A DNA stretch of 64,000 nt from an uncultured Collinsella sp. Its GTDB lineage: Bacteria > Actinomycetota > Coriobacteriia > Coriobacteriales > Coriobacteriaceae. A model generated the notes under the pieces. That model had not been told where the DNA came from and made no database searches. It worked only from the letters and a program-made list of their open reading frames with translations. Below, piece after piece: positions 8,678 through 17,115 of the stretch. The stretch covers positions 186,001-250,000 of the forward strand of contig CALJMO010000052.1 in the NCBI GenBank assembly GCA_937982065.1, given 5' to 3'. Numbering within the stretch: the first letter of the stretch is position 1; each line of letters starts with the position of its first letter. The translations under genes and the position numbers were made by a program.

Positions 8678-8857
8678 CCAGATACACCTCCGAAGAAATA
8701 CTGTTCTCAAGTCTACATGCGAAATCTCATGCATACAAAAAATGTAGGAGATGTGACTTAATCTGCAAAATTACACTTTCCGTAGTAGGTCATACGTTTT
8801 TTGGACATAATCAAGACGAGGGGCAATCGGTGCCCCGCTCTGGAAAGGAGACTACAT

Positions 8858-9067
8858 ATGACACGTCAGCTTATCGGCGCGGAGGAGGTTGCCGAGATCA
8901 CGGGCATGAGCAAGTCTTATGCGTTCAAGCTGATTAAGACCTTGAATGCAGAACTTGCAGCTCAGGGAATCATGACCATCCCCGGGAAGGTTCAGCGCTC
9001 GTACTTCGAGGCACGGCTTCTCTCCGCCCCTTCCAAGCAGAGGGCGGCGATGGCCCATGTCAGTTAA
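8858..9067 (+). CDS. excisionase-like small HTH protein
   Basis: 69 residues from the ATG at 8858, preceded by GAAAGGAG. The N-terminus LIGAEEVAEITGMSKSYAFK is a MerR/excisionase-type winged-helix DNA-binding segment found in Xis proteins of Gram-positive integrative elements. The gene overlaps the integrase start by 11 bp, so the two are coupled. The expected role is to direct the integrase toward excision at the guaA site. Functional assignment rests on fold type and position. Confidence 0.72.
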   Translation: MTRQLIGAEEVAEITGMSKSYAFKLIKTLNAELAAQGIMTIPGKVQRSYFEARLLSAPSKQRAAMAHVS

Positions 9068-10121
9068 CCGAGACAAGAAGCGCGGGACCTGGACGGTCGA
9101 GGCTTGGTACCGCAACTCTTTAGGCGAGCGCCACAAAAAGACGAAGCGCGGATTCGCTTCCAAGAAGGAGGCCGTCGCTTGGGAGCGCAACTTCCTCGCG
9201 TCCTGCAACGAGCGCGTCGAGATCACCGTCGAGGCCTTCGTCAAGACCATGTACACCCGCGACGTCTACCCTCGGCTGCGCGTTGGAACCAAGCTCACCA
9301 AGGATGCCATCATCGACAAGTACATCCTCCCGGTCTTCGGTAAGATGCGCCTTTGCGACGTCAAGGCCGCAGACGTTGTGCGTTGGGAGAATTGGCTCCT
9401 TGAGCAGGGCCTGTCGCAGAGCTATCTCCACACCATCTGCAACCAGTTCTCAGCCATTTTCAACCACGCCGTCCGCTTCTACCGCTTGCCCCAGAACCCC
9501 ATGCTGGCGGCGGGAAAGGTCGGCTCCAAGCGTCCCGAGAAGGAGATGCTCTACTGGACCCCTACCGAGTTCAAGCTCTTCTCCCAGGCCATCGAGGATA
9601 AGCCCCTCATCTACCTCGCTTTCCTGACGCTCTATCTGTCGGGTTGCCGCGAGGGCGAGCTCCTTGCCCTTCGTCCGGAGGACATCGACTTCGGGCTCAA
9701 CGTCATCCGCATCCGCCGCTCCTATGCCCGCGTCAAGGGCGAGGACGTTATCGGCCCACCCAAGACGCGAGCCTCGAAGCGCGACATTGTCATGCCGAGC
9801 CTCCTTCGCGAGGAACTGCGCGACTATCTGGCAGCACATCCCGAAATCGTTCCTACCGACCGACTCTTCCCCATCACAAAACATGCGTTGTCGCATGAGA
9901 TGAAGAGGGGTTGCGAGCTCTCGGGCGTGAAGCGCATCCGTATCCACGACATCCGCCACTCCCACGTGAGCGCCCTCGTCAACAGCGGCTACTCGCCCAC
10001 GGCGATCGCCGATCGCATGGGCCACGAGACCGCCGAGGTCACGGAGATGTACTCGCATCTCTTCCCCTCGACGCAGCACGATCTAGTAGAGGCCCTTGAT
10101 GGGATGATGTCGGATGTCTAA
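9057..10121 (+). CDS. int: tyrosine-type site-specific integrase
   Basis: 354 residues. An N-terminal arm-type DNA-binding region (NRDKKRGTWTVEAWYRNSLG) is followed by a core-binding SAM-like domain and a catalytic domain. Catalytic residues are visible: Arg in YLSGCREGELLAL, His-x-x-Arg in IHDIRHSHVSAL, His in MGHETAEV and the nucleophile Tyr in EMYSHLFP. Length and order match phage/ICE integrases. It overlaps xis upstream and an RHH gene downstream. It most likely recombines the 15-bp guaA-end repeats at 7412 and 26083. Confidence 0.95.
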   Translation: MSVNRDKKRGTWTVEAWYRNSLGERHKKTKRGFASKKEAVAWERNFLASCNERVEITVEAFVKTMYTRDVYPRLRVGTKLTKDAIIDKYILPVFGKMRLCDVKAADVVRWENWLLEQGLSQSYLHTICNQFSAIFNHAVRFYRLPQNPMLAAGKVGSKRPEKEMLYWTPTEFKLFSQAIEDKPLIYLAFLTLYLSGCREGELLALRPEDIDFGLNVIRIRRSYARVKGEDVIGPPKTRASKRDIVMPSLLREELRDYLAAHPEIVPTDRLFPITKHALSHEMKRGCELSGVKRIRIHDIRHSHVSALVNSGYSPTAIADRMGHETAEVTEMYSHLFPSTQHDLVEALDGMMSDV

Positions 10122-10563
10122 GCCGATTATGGACGCCAAGGGGCGCCGCCGCTGCAAGACCATCGCCTTCCGCATGTCGCCCGCAGAGGCGGACCAGCTC
10201 GACCTCCGCGTCGCCCTGAGTAGCCTGTCAAAGCAGGAGTACATCACGAAATGCTTGCTTGAGGGCACTTTCACCGTGGTCGCGACCACCCGCATGCGCA
10301 AGGCGGTCAAGGAGCGCGTGGGGCCCGTCGTAACGGAACTCCGGCGTATCCGGCGCGCGGCAGACATGGACGACGAGCTCGTCGAGTCGCTTGAGACGCT
10401 TGCCGCCTTCGCCGAATCGTTCGCGCCCGAGCGCTCCCCCGTGGAACTCGAAGACGCACTTATCGCAAACCTCGGGATAGACGACGGCCTCCCCGACCAA
10501 AGCTCGGCCGTCGCCCAAAATCATGAGTCCACACATAAGGAGGACCCCATCGATGAATCTTAG
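10114..10563 (+). CDS. ribbon-helix-helix protein, MobC-like
   Basis: 149 residues overlapping the integrase end by 8 bp. The N-terminal KTIAFRMSPAEADQLDLRV is a ribbon-helix-helix-like strand and helix, followed by SKQEYITKCLLEG and a helical, acidic tail. This resembles MobC-type relaxosome accessory proteins of mobilizable elements. It could equally be a small transcriptional regulator of the int-rep operon. The similarity is by pattern only. Confidence 0.5.
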   Translation: MSKPIMDAKGRRRCKTIAFRMSPAEADQLDLRVALSSLSKQEYITKCLLEGTFTVVATTRMRKAVKERVGPVVTELRRIRRAADMDDELVESLETLAAFAESFAPERSPVELEDALIANLGIDDGLPDQSSAVAQNHESTHKEDPIDES

Positions 10564-10756
10564 CATGATGAATTCCGCCCGGCGCCGCACCATCCTGCGC
10601 GACCACGGCCTCGACCATCCCCTGACAGAGGAAGAGCTGGTCGAGCGTCTGGTCGACACGGAGCTTCGCCTTAGCCGGCTCGAAGTGCTCGTCTTCGGCA
10701 GTGCCTGCCCCATCAACGGCCCACGACGCCCCCAGTCTCGCGAGGAGGTGGCCTGA
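10553..10756 (+). CDS. small helical protein of unknown function
   Basis: 67 residues from the ATG at 10553, with AAGGAGGA at the correct distance; the gene overlaps the stop of the preceding gene. The product is charged and helical (LTEEELVERLVDTELRLSRLEVL) and may form a short coiled coil. It abuts the VapE-type gene, whose start shares its last base. I recognise no family. Confidence 0.6.
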   Translation: MNLSMMNSARRRTILRDHGLDHPLTEEELVERLVDTELRLSRLEVLVFGSACPINGPRRPQSREEVA

Positions 10757-11985
10757 TGGGTGCGCAGAAGCACGACGACGTCCTTGGGCCGCAGCCTCCA
10801 GAGCGCCGCTCCCCGCCGACGGTCAACGAGATCGTCGAGGAGCTCAAGTCCCTCCCCTTGAACGTCGGCTACAACCGGCTCGCAAACGAGCTTTTCAAGA
10901 CCGGCCCTCTGCCCTGGGACGCGGATGCGAGGGAACGCCGGTGGCGCGACAGCGACGACGCGCGGCTCTTCGCCCTCCTCCAGCAGACCATCTCCCTCCA
11001 GAAGGAGAAGTTCATGTTGCTCGCATTGACCATCGTCGCCGAGGACAATGCCTACGATCCGCTCGTCGCCATGCTCGACGCCCTCACCTGGGACGGCATC
11101 CCGCGCGTAGGGACGCTCCTCAATGTCTACCTTGGTGCGGAGAGGAGCGTATACGTCTCGGAGGTCGAGCGCATCTTGTTCTGCGAGGGCATCGCCCGCG
11201 CCTACAGCCCGGGCTGCAAGGCCGATTACATGCCCATCCTGTGCGGCGCCGGGGGTATCGGCAAGTCGTCCTTCGCCCGAGGCCTCGCCATCCGCGACGA
11301 GTACTTCACGGACTCCGTGATCAACCTCGGCGACGTCAAGCTCACGGGCGAGCAGAACCGGGGCAAATGGATCGTCGAGGTCCCCGAGCTCAACGGGATG
11401 TCCGAGCGCTCTATCGAGAGCGTGAAGGCTGGGGTCACCCGTCAGGTCGATGAGTTCCGAGGGGCCTATTGCCGCAGGACGGAGGCGTTTCCCCGGCGCG
11501 TGGTCTTCGTCGGTACCACGAACGAGGCAGACTTTATACGCGAGCGCTCAAGCGGCGCAAGGCGCTTCCTCCCGTTGCTCTGCGGCATCGAGCGCACTGA
11601 GAAGTCCGTCTTCGATGAGGACTTCCCGGCCGCAATCCGCCAGGCATGGGCAGAGGCCCGCACGTGGATGAGGACGGGCGATGTCCGCTTTTCGACCGTC
11701 CTAACACCTGAGATGGAGACCGAGGCGGCCGCACAGCGCGGACGCTTCGTCGAGGAGGACCCCTGCGTGCAGAAGGTCCTCGCGTATCTCCCCGGCAACA
11801 CCGACCGTCCCATGTGCACGTTCGAGATTCTCGACAAGGCCCTCCACCTCGAGAAGACCAAGGCCAACTGCAAAATGGTCAGCCGCATCCTGTCGTCGCA
11901 GTGCCCGGGATGGGCCCCGGGCAACAAGCGCCTCTGTCCCCCGTACGGAAAGCAGCGCTGTTGGGTGTACCGGGAGACGGATTAG
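10756..11985 (+). CDS. VapE-type (virulence-associated E) AAA+ ATPase
   Basis: 409 residues. Residues around 100-125 carry DALTWDGIPRVGTLL, a block conserved in VapE proteins, followed by Walker A GAGGIGKSS (164-172), then GKWIVEVPELNGM as Walker B and VVFVGTTNEADF as sensor I. VapE/SF3-like ATPases are replication-associated helicases of phages, satellites and integrative elements. No N-terminal primase is present in this protein. It is the only replication-type gene in the element and may support replication of the excised circle. Confidence 0.85.
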   Translation: MGAQKHDDVLGPQPPERRSPPTVNEIVEELKSLPLNVGYNRLANELFKTGPLPWDADARERRWRDSDDARLFALLQQTISLQKEKFMLLALTIVAEDNAYDPLVAMLDALTWDGIPRVGTLLNVYLGAERSVYVSEVERILFCEGIARAYSPGCKADYMPILCGAGGIGKSSFARGLAIRDEYFTDSVINLGDVKLTGEQNRGKWIVEVPELNGMSERSIESVKAGVTRQVDEFRGAYCRRTEAFPRRVVFVGTTNEADFIRERSSGARRFLPLLCGIERTEKSVFDEDFPAAIRQAWAEARTWMRTGDVRFSTVLTPEMETEAAAQRGRFVEEDPCVQKVLAYLPGNTDRPMCTFEILDKALHLEKTKANCKMVSRILSSQCPGWAPGNKRLCPPYGKQRCWVYRETD

Positions 11986-11993
11986 GGCCGATA

Positions 11994-12115
11994 GAGGTGC
12001 CGCAACATGCCGTTGCGGCACCTCGGTCGCCCCCCTCACCTGCAAAGTCTCTCGATGGTGCCAAAGGTGCCATAGGCCCAGAAACTCTTTCCTGTTCTTT
12101 GGCACCTTCGGCACC
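11994..12115. repeat. inverted-repeat cluster, candidate oriT or replication origin
   Basis: A perfect 13-bp inverted repeat with arms at 11994-12006 and 12012-12024 (GAGGTGCCGCAAC and complement) is followed by a 15-bp imperfect one (12057-12071 and 12101-12115), each arm holding two copies of GGTGCC. The cluster occupies the only sizeable gap between the replication-type ATPase and the mobilization genes. The first hairpin could also act as a terminator, although no T-run follows. Confidence 0.5.
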
Positions 12116-12204
12116 GCAACGTTTCGCCGCAGCTAGAAGCATCATCAGCAAAGACCCTCAAATGAACCACCGGTACCCATACGGCACCGGCAGAGAGGAA
12201 AACC

Positions 12205-12693
12205 ATGATGGAACTTGTCAAGAAAACCAAATCGCATCTCGACGACCTCCTCGGGACCGTCCCCAAGCACAAGGACGACGCCGTCGGCTCCGTGCTCTCC
12301 CATCTGCTGGAGTCCGACCCCGACCTGGGCTTCGCACGCGCGGCGCGGCCCGTCGAGCATCCGGGCTTCACGCGCATCGTCCGTGCAGGAATCGCCTACT
12401 ACGCGAAGCCTGATTTCAAGATTCTGAACCCGTTCAAGGAAGGCGGGAACGGCGTCTACTTCGTCAAAGGCAGCAACGACGACCCGACCGGCATCTTCTT
12501 CACCGATGCCTACCGCGTCAACGATGCAGAATACGGCGACGCCATCGAGGCCTACCTCTTCGCCTACGGCATCCCCCGCGATGACCTCGCCATGATGCCC
12601 GTCACCTTCTGGCCTAAGACCTACGAGCGCACGCCCGAGAACATCGCCGCCCTCCGCGCTGTCGGCGCGCCCCTCCCGAACGAGGGACTCTAA
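12205..12693 (+). CDS. hypothetical element protein
   Basis: 162 residues; GAGAGGAAAACC precedes the ATG. It is soluble and acidic, with no signal or membrane segment, and has aromatic-rich stretches (GIAYYAKPDFKILNPF, GNGVYFVKGS, DDPTGIFFTDAYR). The gene lies between the inverted-repeat cluster and the second RHH gene, 1 bp before the latter, so it belongs to the mobilization operon. I do not recognise the family. Confidence 0.6.
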   Translation: MMELVKKTKSHLDDLLGTVPKHKDDAVGSVLSHLLESDPDLGFARAARPVEHPGFTRIVRAGIAYYAKPDFKILNPFKEGGNGVYFVKGSNDDPTGIFFTDAYRVNDAEYGDAIEAYLFAYGIPRDDLAMMPVTFWPKTYERTPENIAALRAVGAPLPNEGL

Positions 12694-12694
12694 G

Positions 12695-13159
12695 ATGGCC
12701 ATCGGAAAAGACGGGTCGAAGGTCATGAGCCTCCGACTCCCTAACAAGGCGTATCGCCGCCTCCACGCCTACGGGGTTTCAAAGGATCTTAGCGACAGTG
12801 CAGCCGCCCGCGAGCTCATCGCCGCTGGGCTCGCCTCCGACGGCCTGGCGCTCTACTCCACCGAGCTCGGAACCTATCTGCGCGGCGTCATGCAGCCACT
12901 GCTGGAGCAACTCGACCGCACGCTCGGCGAGCGCAACGCCGAGCAGGAGGACCGCATCGCGCGCGTTGTGCACCGCGCCACGCGTGCCTCGATCGTCGCA
13001 GCAATCGCCGCCGTCGAGATCGAGAAGGGCACGTTCAATGGCCTGGACGGCGTGAGCGCCTCGGACATCTACGCCGCTTACGACAAGCAGGCCGGCCTCA
13101 TGCAGCGCGGCATGACGCTCTCGGAGGCAAGGGAGCGTCTGTCCGATGGCAAGTCGTAG
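12695..13159 (+). CDS. ribbon-helix-helix mobilization accessory protein
   Basis: 154 residues. The N-terminus GSKVMSLRLPNKAYRRLHAYG has ribbon-helix-helix character, followed by AARELIAAGLA and a long central helix. The gene overlaps the relaxase start by 14 bp. In mobilizable elements this position is held by MobC-like proteins that bind oriT and recruit the relaxase. That role is inferred from fold and position. Confidence 0.6.
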   Translation: MAIGKDGSKVMSLRLPNKAYRRLHAYGVSKDLSDSAAARELIAAGLASDGLALYSTELGTYLRGVMQPLLEQLDRTLGERNAEQEDRIARVVHRATRASIVAAIAAVEIEKGTFNGLDGVSASDIYAAYDKQAGLMQRGMTLSEARERLSDGKS

Positions 13160-14504
13160 CAGCCTCGTCGTGAACGCCCGTGTGCACCCCTCCGGGTCGC
13201 GCGGGCGTTCCGCCGTCATCACCAACAACGTCGAGTACGTCGCCACGCGCGAGGGGGCCGACAAATCCGCAACCGTCGACGACCTCAAGCGCTACGAGCT
13301 CGCAGAGAGGATGGGACTCATCGGCTACTGCGCCGAGAGGCCCGGGTCGACCGCGCTCTTCGACCAGAACGGGGCCGTCCATCTCCGCACGGCCCGCAAG
13401 GAGCTCGAAAAGGCTGACGGCGCGATTGCTACCGTTGTGCTCAGCGTCCGCAGGGACGAGGCATGCGAGCTCGACCTCGCGTGCAAGGAGGACTGGCAGC
13501 GCTTCTGCCGCCGAAACCTCGCGCCGGCGCTTGCCGAGGCAATGGGCATCCCCGAGTCCAGCGTCCGTTGGGTAGCCGCCGAGCACGAAAACCACCCGAA
13601 TTCCAAGCACGCGCACGTTATTGCGTGGTCGTCCGATGGCTCGTTCGATTCACTCATGGCCCGCAACAGGCTCGACCGGGCTAGAAACGCGCTCACCGAC
13701 GCGGCCCTGGCCCCGGCGCTCGCGGCCGAGTATGAGGCCCGCGACCTCGCGAGGTCGCGGGCGGTCGACGCCGTCCGCCAAATCCCCGCCGACGAGATTG
13801 GCGTCACGCTGCCTGCGGACGGCCGCATCTCCTACGCGCACCTCCGCCGCTGGCACCCAGATGTCGCCAAGGCCGTCGATGCCGCAATCGAGGAAGCAGG
13901 GTCGAGGCACCCTGAAATCAAGGAGGCGAGCGCGGCTTACCGCGAGTCCGTGGAGCGCTGCGCCGGCCTCAAGGGGCTCGAAGGTGTTGCGCAGGACCGC
14001 TACTTGAACGACGCCATGCACGAGCTACGCGCGCGCCAGGGCAACGCCCTGCTGAGGGTCATCGCACCCGACCGGGCAACGGACCCCGAAAGGGAACCGA
14101 TAAGGTCCGCAAGGCCGGACGACGGGCCCGCAACGGAGCGCAAGCGCATGAGGCCGCTCGTCGGCGAGGTCCGCGCCTGCGTCACCGGAAAAGACCTGGA
14201 GGGCGCGCGAGAAGCCGTCCGCGAGCGCGGGCCCATCCCGGAGAGATGCCTCCGGTCGTGCCCGTCCTACGCGCTTTCCATGGCAAAAGCCCCCGTTGCT
14301 GTGGGCAGGGCCCTTGCCAAAGCGCTCGCGTCCGCAACAGAGGGTCCCAAAGGCAAGAAGGACCTGTCAGACGAAGTCGGCCAGAAGGCCGAGCGCGCGC
14401 TCGCGAGGGCGCTCGCAGCCGCCGTATCGGCCGCGATCAGGGGCGATGCGGCGGGCATCGTGCTCGACTCAGCGAAAACAATAGTGAAGGGAATGATTCT
14501 ATGA
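13146..14504 (+). CDS. MobP-type relaxase
   Basis: 452 residues. The N-terminal block NVEYVATREG supplies the candidate catalytic Tyr31, and EHENHPNSKHAHVIAW (His147, His150, His155, His157) matches the histidine-rich metal-binding motif of MobP relaxases. The preceding segment WQRFCRRNLAPALAEAMGI is also typical of MobP2/MobP3 proteins. The C-terminal third is Arg/Ala-rich and probably helical. The relaxase nicks oriT and leads the strand during transfer. Its end overlaps the coupling-protein start by 4 bp (ATGA). Confidence 0.85.
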   Translation: MASRSSLVVNARVHPSGSRGRSAVITNNVEYVATREGADKSATVDDLKRYELAERMGLIGYCAERPGSTALFDQNGAVHLRTARKELEKADGAIATVVLSVRRDEACELDLACKEDWQRFCRRNLAPALAEAMGIPESSVRWVAAEHENHPNSKHAHVIAWSSDGSFDSLMARNRLDRARNALTDAALAPALAAEYEARDLARSRAVDAVRQIPADEIGVTLPADGRISYAHLRRWHPDVAKAVDAAIEEAGSRHPEIKEASAAYRESVERCAGLKGLEGVAQDRYLNDAMHELRARQGNALLRVIAPDRATDPEREPIRSARPDDGPATERKRMRPLVGEVRACVTGKDLEGAREAVRERGPIPERCLRSCPSYALSMAKAPVAVGRALAKALASATEGPKGKKDLSDEVGQKAERALARALAAAVSAAIRGDAAGIVLDSAKTIVKGMIL

Positions 14505-16441
14505 GCAAGCAGAAGAGCTTCAACGTCGACGAGGGCGCGCACCTCAAGCGCTGTGTCGCCGCCGGCGCGGCCGCTGGGGCCGCGATCGCGCTCGTCCTGC
14601 TGCCGGCGGCATGGCGCTGGCTGGAAGCATGGGTCGTCGGCATCGCCGCGACGCTCACGAGCTTCGGGATGGCCGCAGTGCCCGAACTCCCCGGCACCAT
14701 GTTCCAAAACCCGCTCGAAGTCCTGCCGGAGCTGATCCGGGACGATGTCTTCCTCGTGGGGTGCGCGGCAACCCTCACTGTCTCAATAGCCGTCGGCATC
14801 TGGAGCCATCTCGACTGGTCGCGTTGGTTCCACGACGGGACCTGGGTCGGCGGGCGTCGTGCGCCGGGCGCGCCCATCCACGGCGACGCGAGGCTCGTCT
14901 CGGCGCACAGCGAGCTTAAGCGCAGGAGCGAGTCATGGCAGGAGGGCGGCAAGCCCTCGGGCGGCACGTTGGTCGTGGGCGAGATCGGGAGGAGCGTCAG
15001 GCTCATCGACTCGGTCCATGCCTGCGTCCTCGCCGAGAGCGGCGAGGGCAAGAGCCGCCGCGTCGCCATTTTGTCAGCCTTGGCAAACTTTGAGCAAGGC
15101 CGCTCCCTCATCATCAACGACATCAAGGGCGAGCTCAGGGCCTTCCTTGAGCCTGTGTTCGAGAAGACGGGCACTCACCGCATCGTCGACGTGATGTTCG
15201 ACGCGCCTGCATCCTCAGTACGATTCGATCCGCTCGAGAGGGCAAAGGAGGCCTTTGGGGCGGAGGGGGCCGGCGGCTGTGCACGGGAGCTGCGTGAGCT
15301 CGCACGCTGCATCGTGCCCGCGCCGTCGAAAAGCCAACCGTTCTTCTACGACGGCGCTCGGAACCTCTTCGTCGGTATCTCCCTCGCCCTCATCGAGGAC
15401 GCGTCCATCCCGGAAGACGAGAAGACCGTCATGTCCGTCGCTGCCGCGATCTCGCCGTCGGGCGACCAGGGACCGCTTGACCGCATCGCCGCCCTGGCGG
15501 CGTCTTTGCCCGCGGAAGACCCCGCGCTCCCCTTCCTCGGCGGGCTCAACGGTGAGCACGGGGGCGGGCCCGGCATCGTCTCGACCTTGAGCAACTGCCT
15601 CACCGAGTACGTCGACGGCAACGTGGCTCGGATGCTCCACGATGACGAGTGCGGCCTCGGGGGCATCGGCGAGGAGCCCACGGTGGTCTTCATCTCATCA
15701 TCCTCTGCAACGGGCAACTACAAGCGACTCGTCCAGACGTTCGTTTCCCAAGCGCTCTCGGCGCTGCGCTCCTGCGCCGCGGGCCATGCCGGGCGCTGCC
15801 CCGTCGAGACCGTCCTCCTCCTCGATGAGGCGGCCTCCCTCGGCCGCAACGAGAGGATCGTCCAGGACCTGGGAGAGATGCGCTCGGAAGGCGTCCATGT
15901 TCTCTGGTTCTGTCAGTCGCTCCTCCAGCTCCAGTCCGTCTCCGGCTACAGCCGAGAAGAGGCCGAGACGATTCTCGACCTCCTCAAGGACAAGGTCGTT
16001 CTCTCCTGCTCCAACCTCGACACCGCGCGCAAGCTCTCGGAGTCGATGGGCTCCTACACGGCGGTCGCGCAGTCCACGAGCCGAACTAAGGGAACGAACA
16101 CCGGCTCGACGGGCACGAGCGAGGGACTCGTGCGCAGGCCGCTCATCACGCCCGACGAGCTCCAGCGTTGGACCGGCCGCGAGACGGGAGCCCTCGTGAT
16201 CCACGACGGCGTACCCATGGCCTTCCCCAGCAGGGACGTTACCGAGACTTTCGTGGGACCCATGCTCGGGATGACGTCACCCGATGCCGAACGAACACTC
16301 ATGGAGCGATCAACCGCTCGCCGCAAGATCAGGAACGAGACGGCACCGAGGGTTTGGCGGGGCCCGACCGCCCCCGACGCCACGTCGACAGCGCCGACGA
16401 AGCCGAAAACGGCCGCAGGTTACGTTCCCGAGGGCTTCTAG
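14501..16441 (+). CDS. type IV coupling protein (VirD4/TraG family)
   Basis: 646 residues from the ATG at 14501, overlapping the relaxase stop; longer in-frame starts lack support. Two N-terminal membrane helices (about 18-56 and 82-101) precede the ATPase, with Walker A AESGEGKSRR (178-187) and Walker B TVLLLDEAASLG. LVQTFVSQALSAL and LLQLQSVSGYSREEAE fit the TraG/VirD4 core. It docks the relaxosome to a mating pore. No other type IV secretion genes are in the element, so it must borrow a pore from a co-resident conjugative element. Confidence 0.92.
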   Translation: MSKQKSFNVDEGAHLKRCVAAGAAAGAAIALVLLPAAWRWLEAWVVGIAATLTSFGMAAVPELPGTMFQNPLEVLPELIRDDVFLVGCAATLTVSIAVGIWSHLDWSRWFHDGTWVGGRRAPGAPIHGDARLVSAHSELKRRSESWQEGGKPSGGTLVVGEIGRSVRLIDSVHACVLAESGEGKSRRVAILSALANFEQGRSLIINDIKGELRAFLEPVFEKTGTHRIVDVMFDAPASSVRFDPLERAKEAFGAEGAGGCARELRELARCIVPAPSKSQPFFYDGARNLFVGISLALIEDASIPEDEKTVMSVAAAISPSGDQGPLDRIAALAASLPAEDPALPFLGGLNGEHGGGPGIVSTLSNCLTEYVDGNVARMLHDDECGLGGIGEEPTVVFISSSSATGNYKRLVQTFVSQALSALRSCAAGHAGRCPVETVLLLDEAASLGRNERIVQDLGEMRSEGVHVLWFCQSLLQLQSVSGYSREEAETILDLLKDKVVLSCSNLDTARKLSESMGSYTAVAQSTSRTKGTNTGSTGTSEGLVRRPLITPDELQRWTGRETGALVIHDGVPMAFPSRDVTETFVGPMLGMTSPDAERTLMERSTARRKIRNETAPRVWRGPTAPDATSTAPTKPKTAAGYVPEGF

Positions 16442-16486
16442 CCGCGTAATCGCCCATATCCAGCGGAAACGCCCCAATCAACTACG

Positions 16487-16526
16487 CACCCGCGCCCGCG
16501 CGCTACACGTGGATGCGGGTGTTTTT
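16487..16526 (+). terminator. terminator of the mobilization operon
   Basis: CACCCGC at 16487-16493 pairs with GCGGGTG at 16515-16521, followed by TTTTT. It lies 45 bp after the coupling-protein stop. The rest of the gap to 16730 holds further short hairpins (for example AACTCGGCTCGCCGAGTT) and no gene. Confidence 0.6.
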
Positions 16527-16730
16527 CGTTTTAGGCGCAGGCATCTACCTGCGCTTTCGAACTCGGCTCGCCGAGTTGCGCCGTTTGCCTCCGGCGAAAC
16601 GTAGTGGAGCCTTATCCTGCACCGCCGATTCGTGGCGGAAATAGAAGTCAACAGGTCTCGCGATATTCGAATAGCATAAAGAGAAGCAGCACCGCGCATC
16701 CACAGATTTTTTCAGCGATCCGTCACCGAG

Positions 16731-16961
16731 TCACCCCGTAAACAGGTCGGAATCGAAAAACTCCCTTAGAGAAACACCAAGGCCCCTTGCTATGCGCTCT
16801 ATGTTCTCGATCGAGATGTTCCGTTTCCCGGTTTCGACCTCGGCAAAATAGGTTCGAGACATCTCTATCGAGTACGCAAGGGCTTCCTGGCTGTATCCAA
16901 GAGCGTTTCTCAATTCCTTGATGCGAAGTCCGACTTTCATTTTTGCATCTAGCTGAGTCAT
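16731..16961 (-). CDS. XRE-family HTH regulator
   Basis: 76 residues from the ATG at 16961, with GGGAGGT upstream. The sequence GLRIKELRNALGYSQEALAYS...ERIARGLGVSLREFF is a complete Cro/C1-type helix-turn-helix with its recognition helix (MSRTYFAEVETGKRN). It is divergent from the lipoprotein gene across a 154-bp gap that holds three 15-bp repeats, which makes it the likely repressor of that gene pair and of itself. Confidence 0.85.
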   Translation of the reverse strand: MTQLDAKMKVGLRIKELRNALGYSQEALAYSIEMSRTYFAEVETGKRNISIENIERIARGLGVSLREFFDSDLFTG

Positions 16962-16992
16962 TGGTACCTCCCGACTGGTGGTGCCAATGATT

Positions 16993-17037
16993 TGAGTCGG
17001 ACCTATATGAGTCACACCTATATAAGTGACAATTTGC
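16993..17037. promoter_or_regulatory. three tandem 15-bp repeats, candidate operator
   Basis: TGAGTCGGACCTATA (16993-17007), TGAGTCACACCTATA (17008-17022) and the weaker TAAGTGACAATTTGC (17023-17037) lie head to tail between the divergent XRE regulator and lipoprotein genes. The spacing is about 1.5 helical turns per copy. They are probably the operator for the regulator at 16731-16961. Confidence 0.6.
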
Positions 17038-17115
17038 AATACAATGCTCACGTGGCCCTTTTCCAGGTTGAAGGGATCGCCGTAAGTACCATCTATGAAT
17101 CAAAGGAGAACTGCC

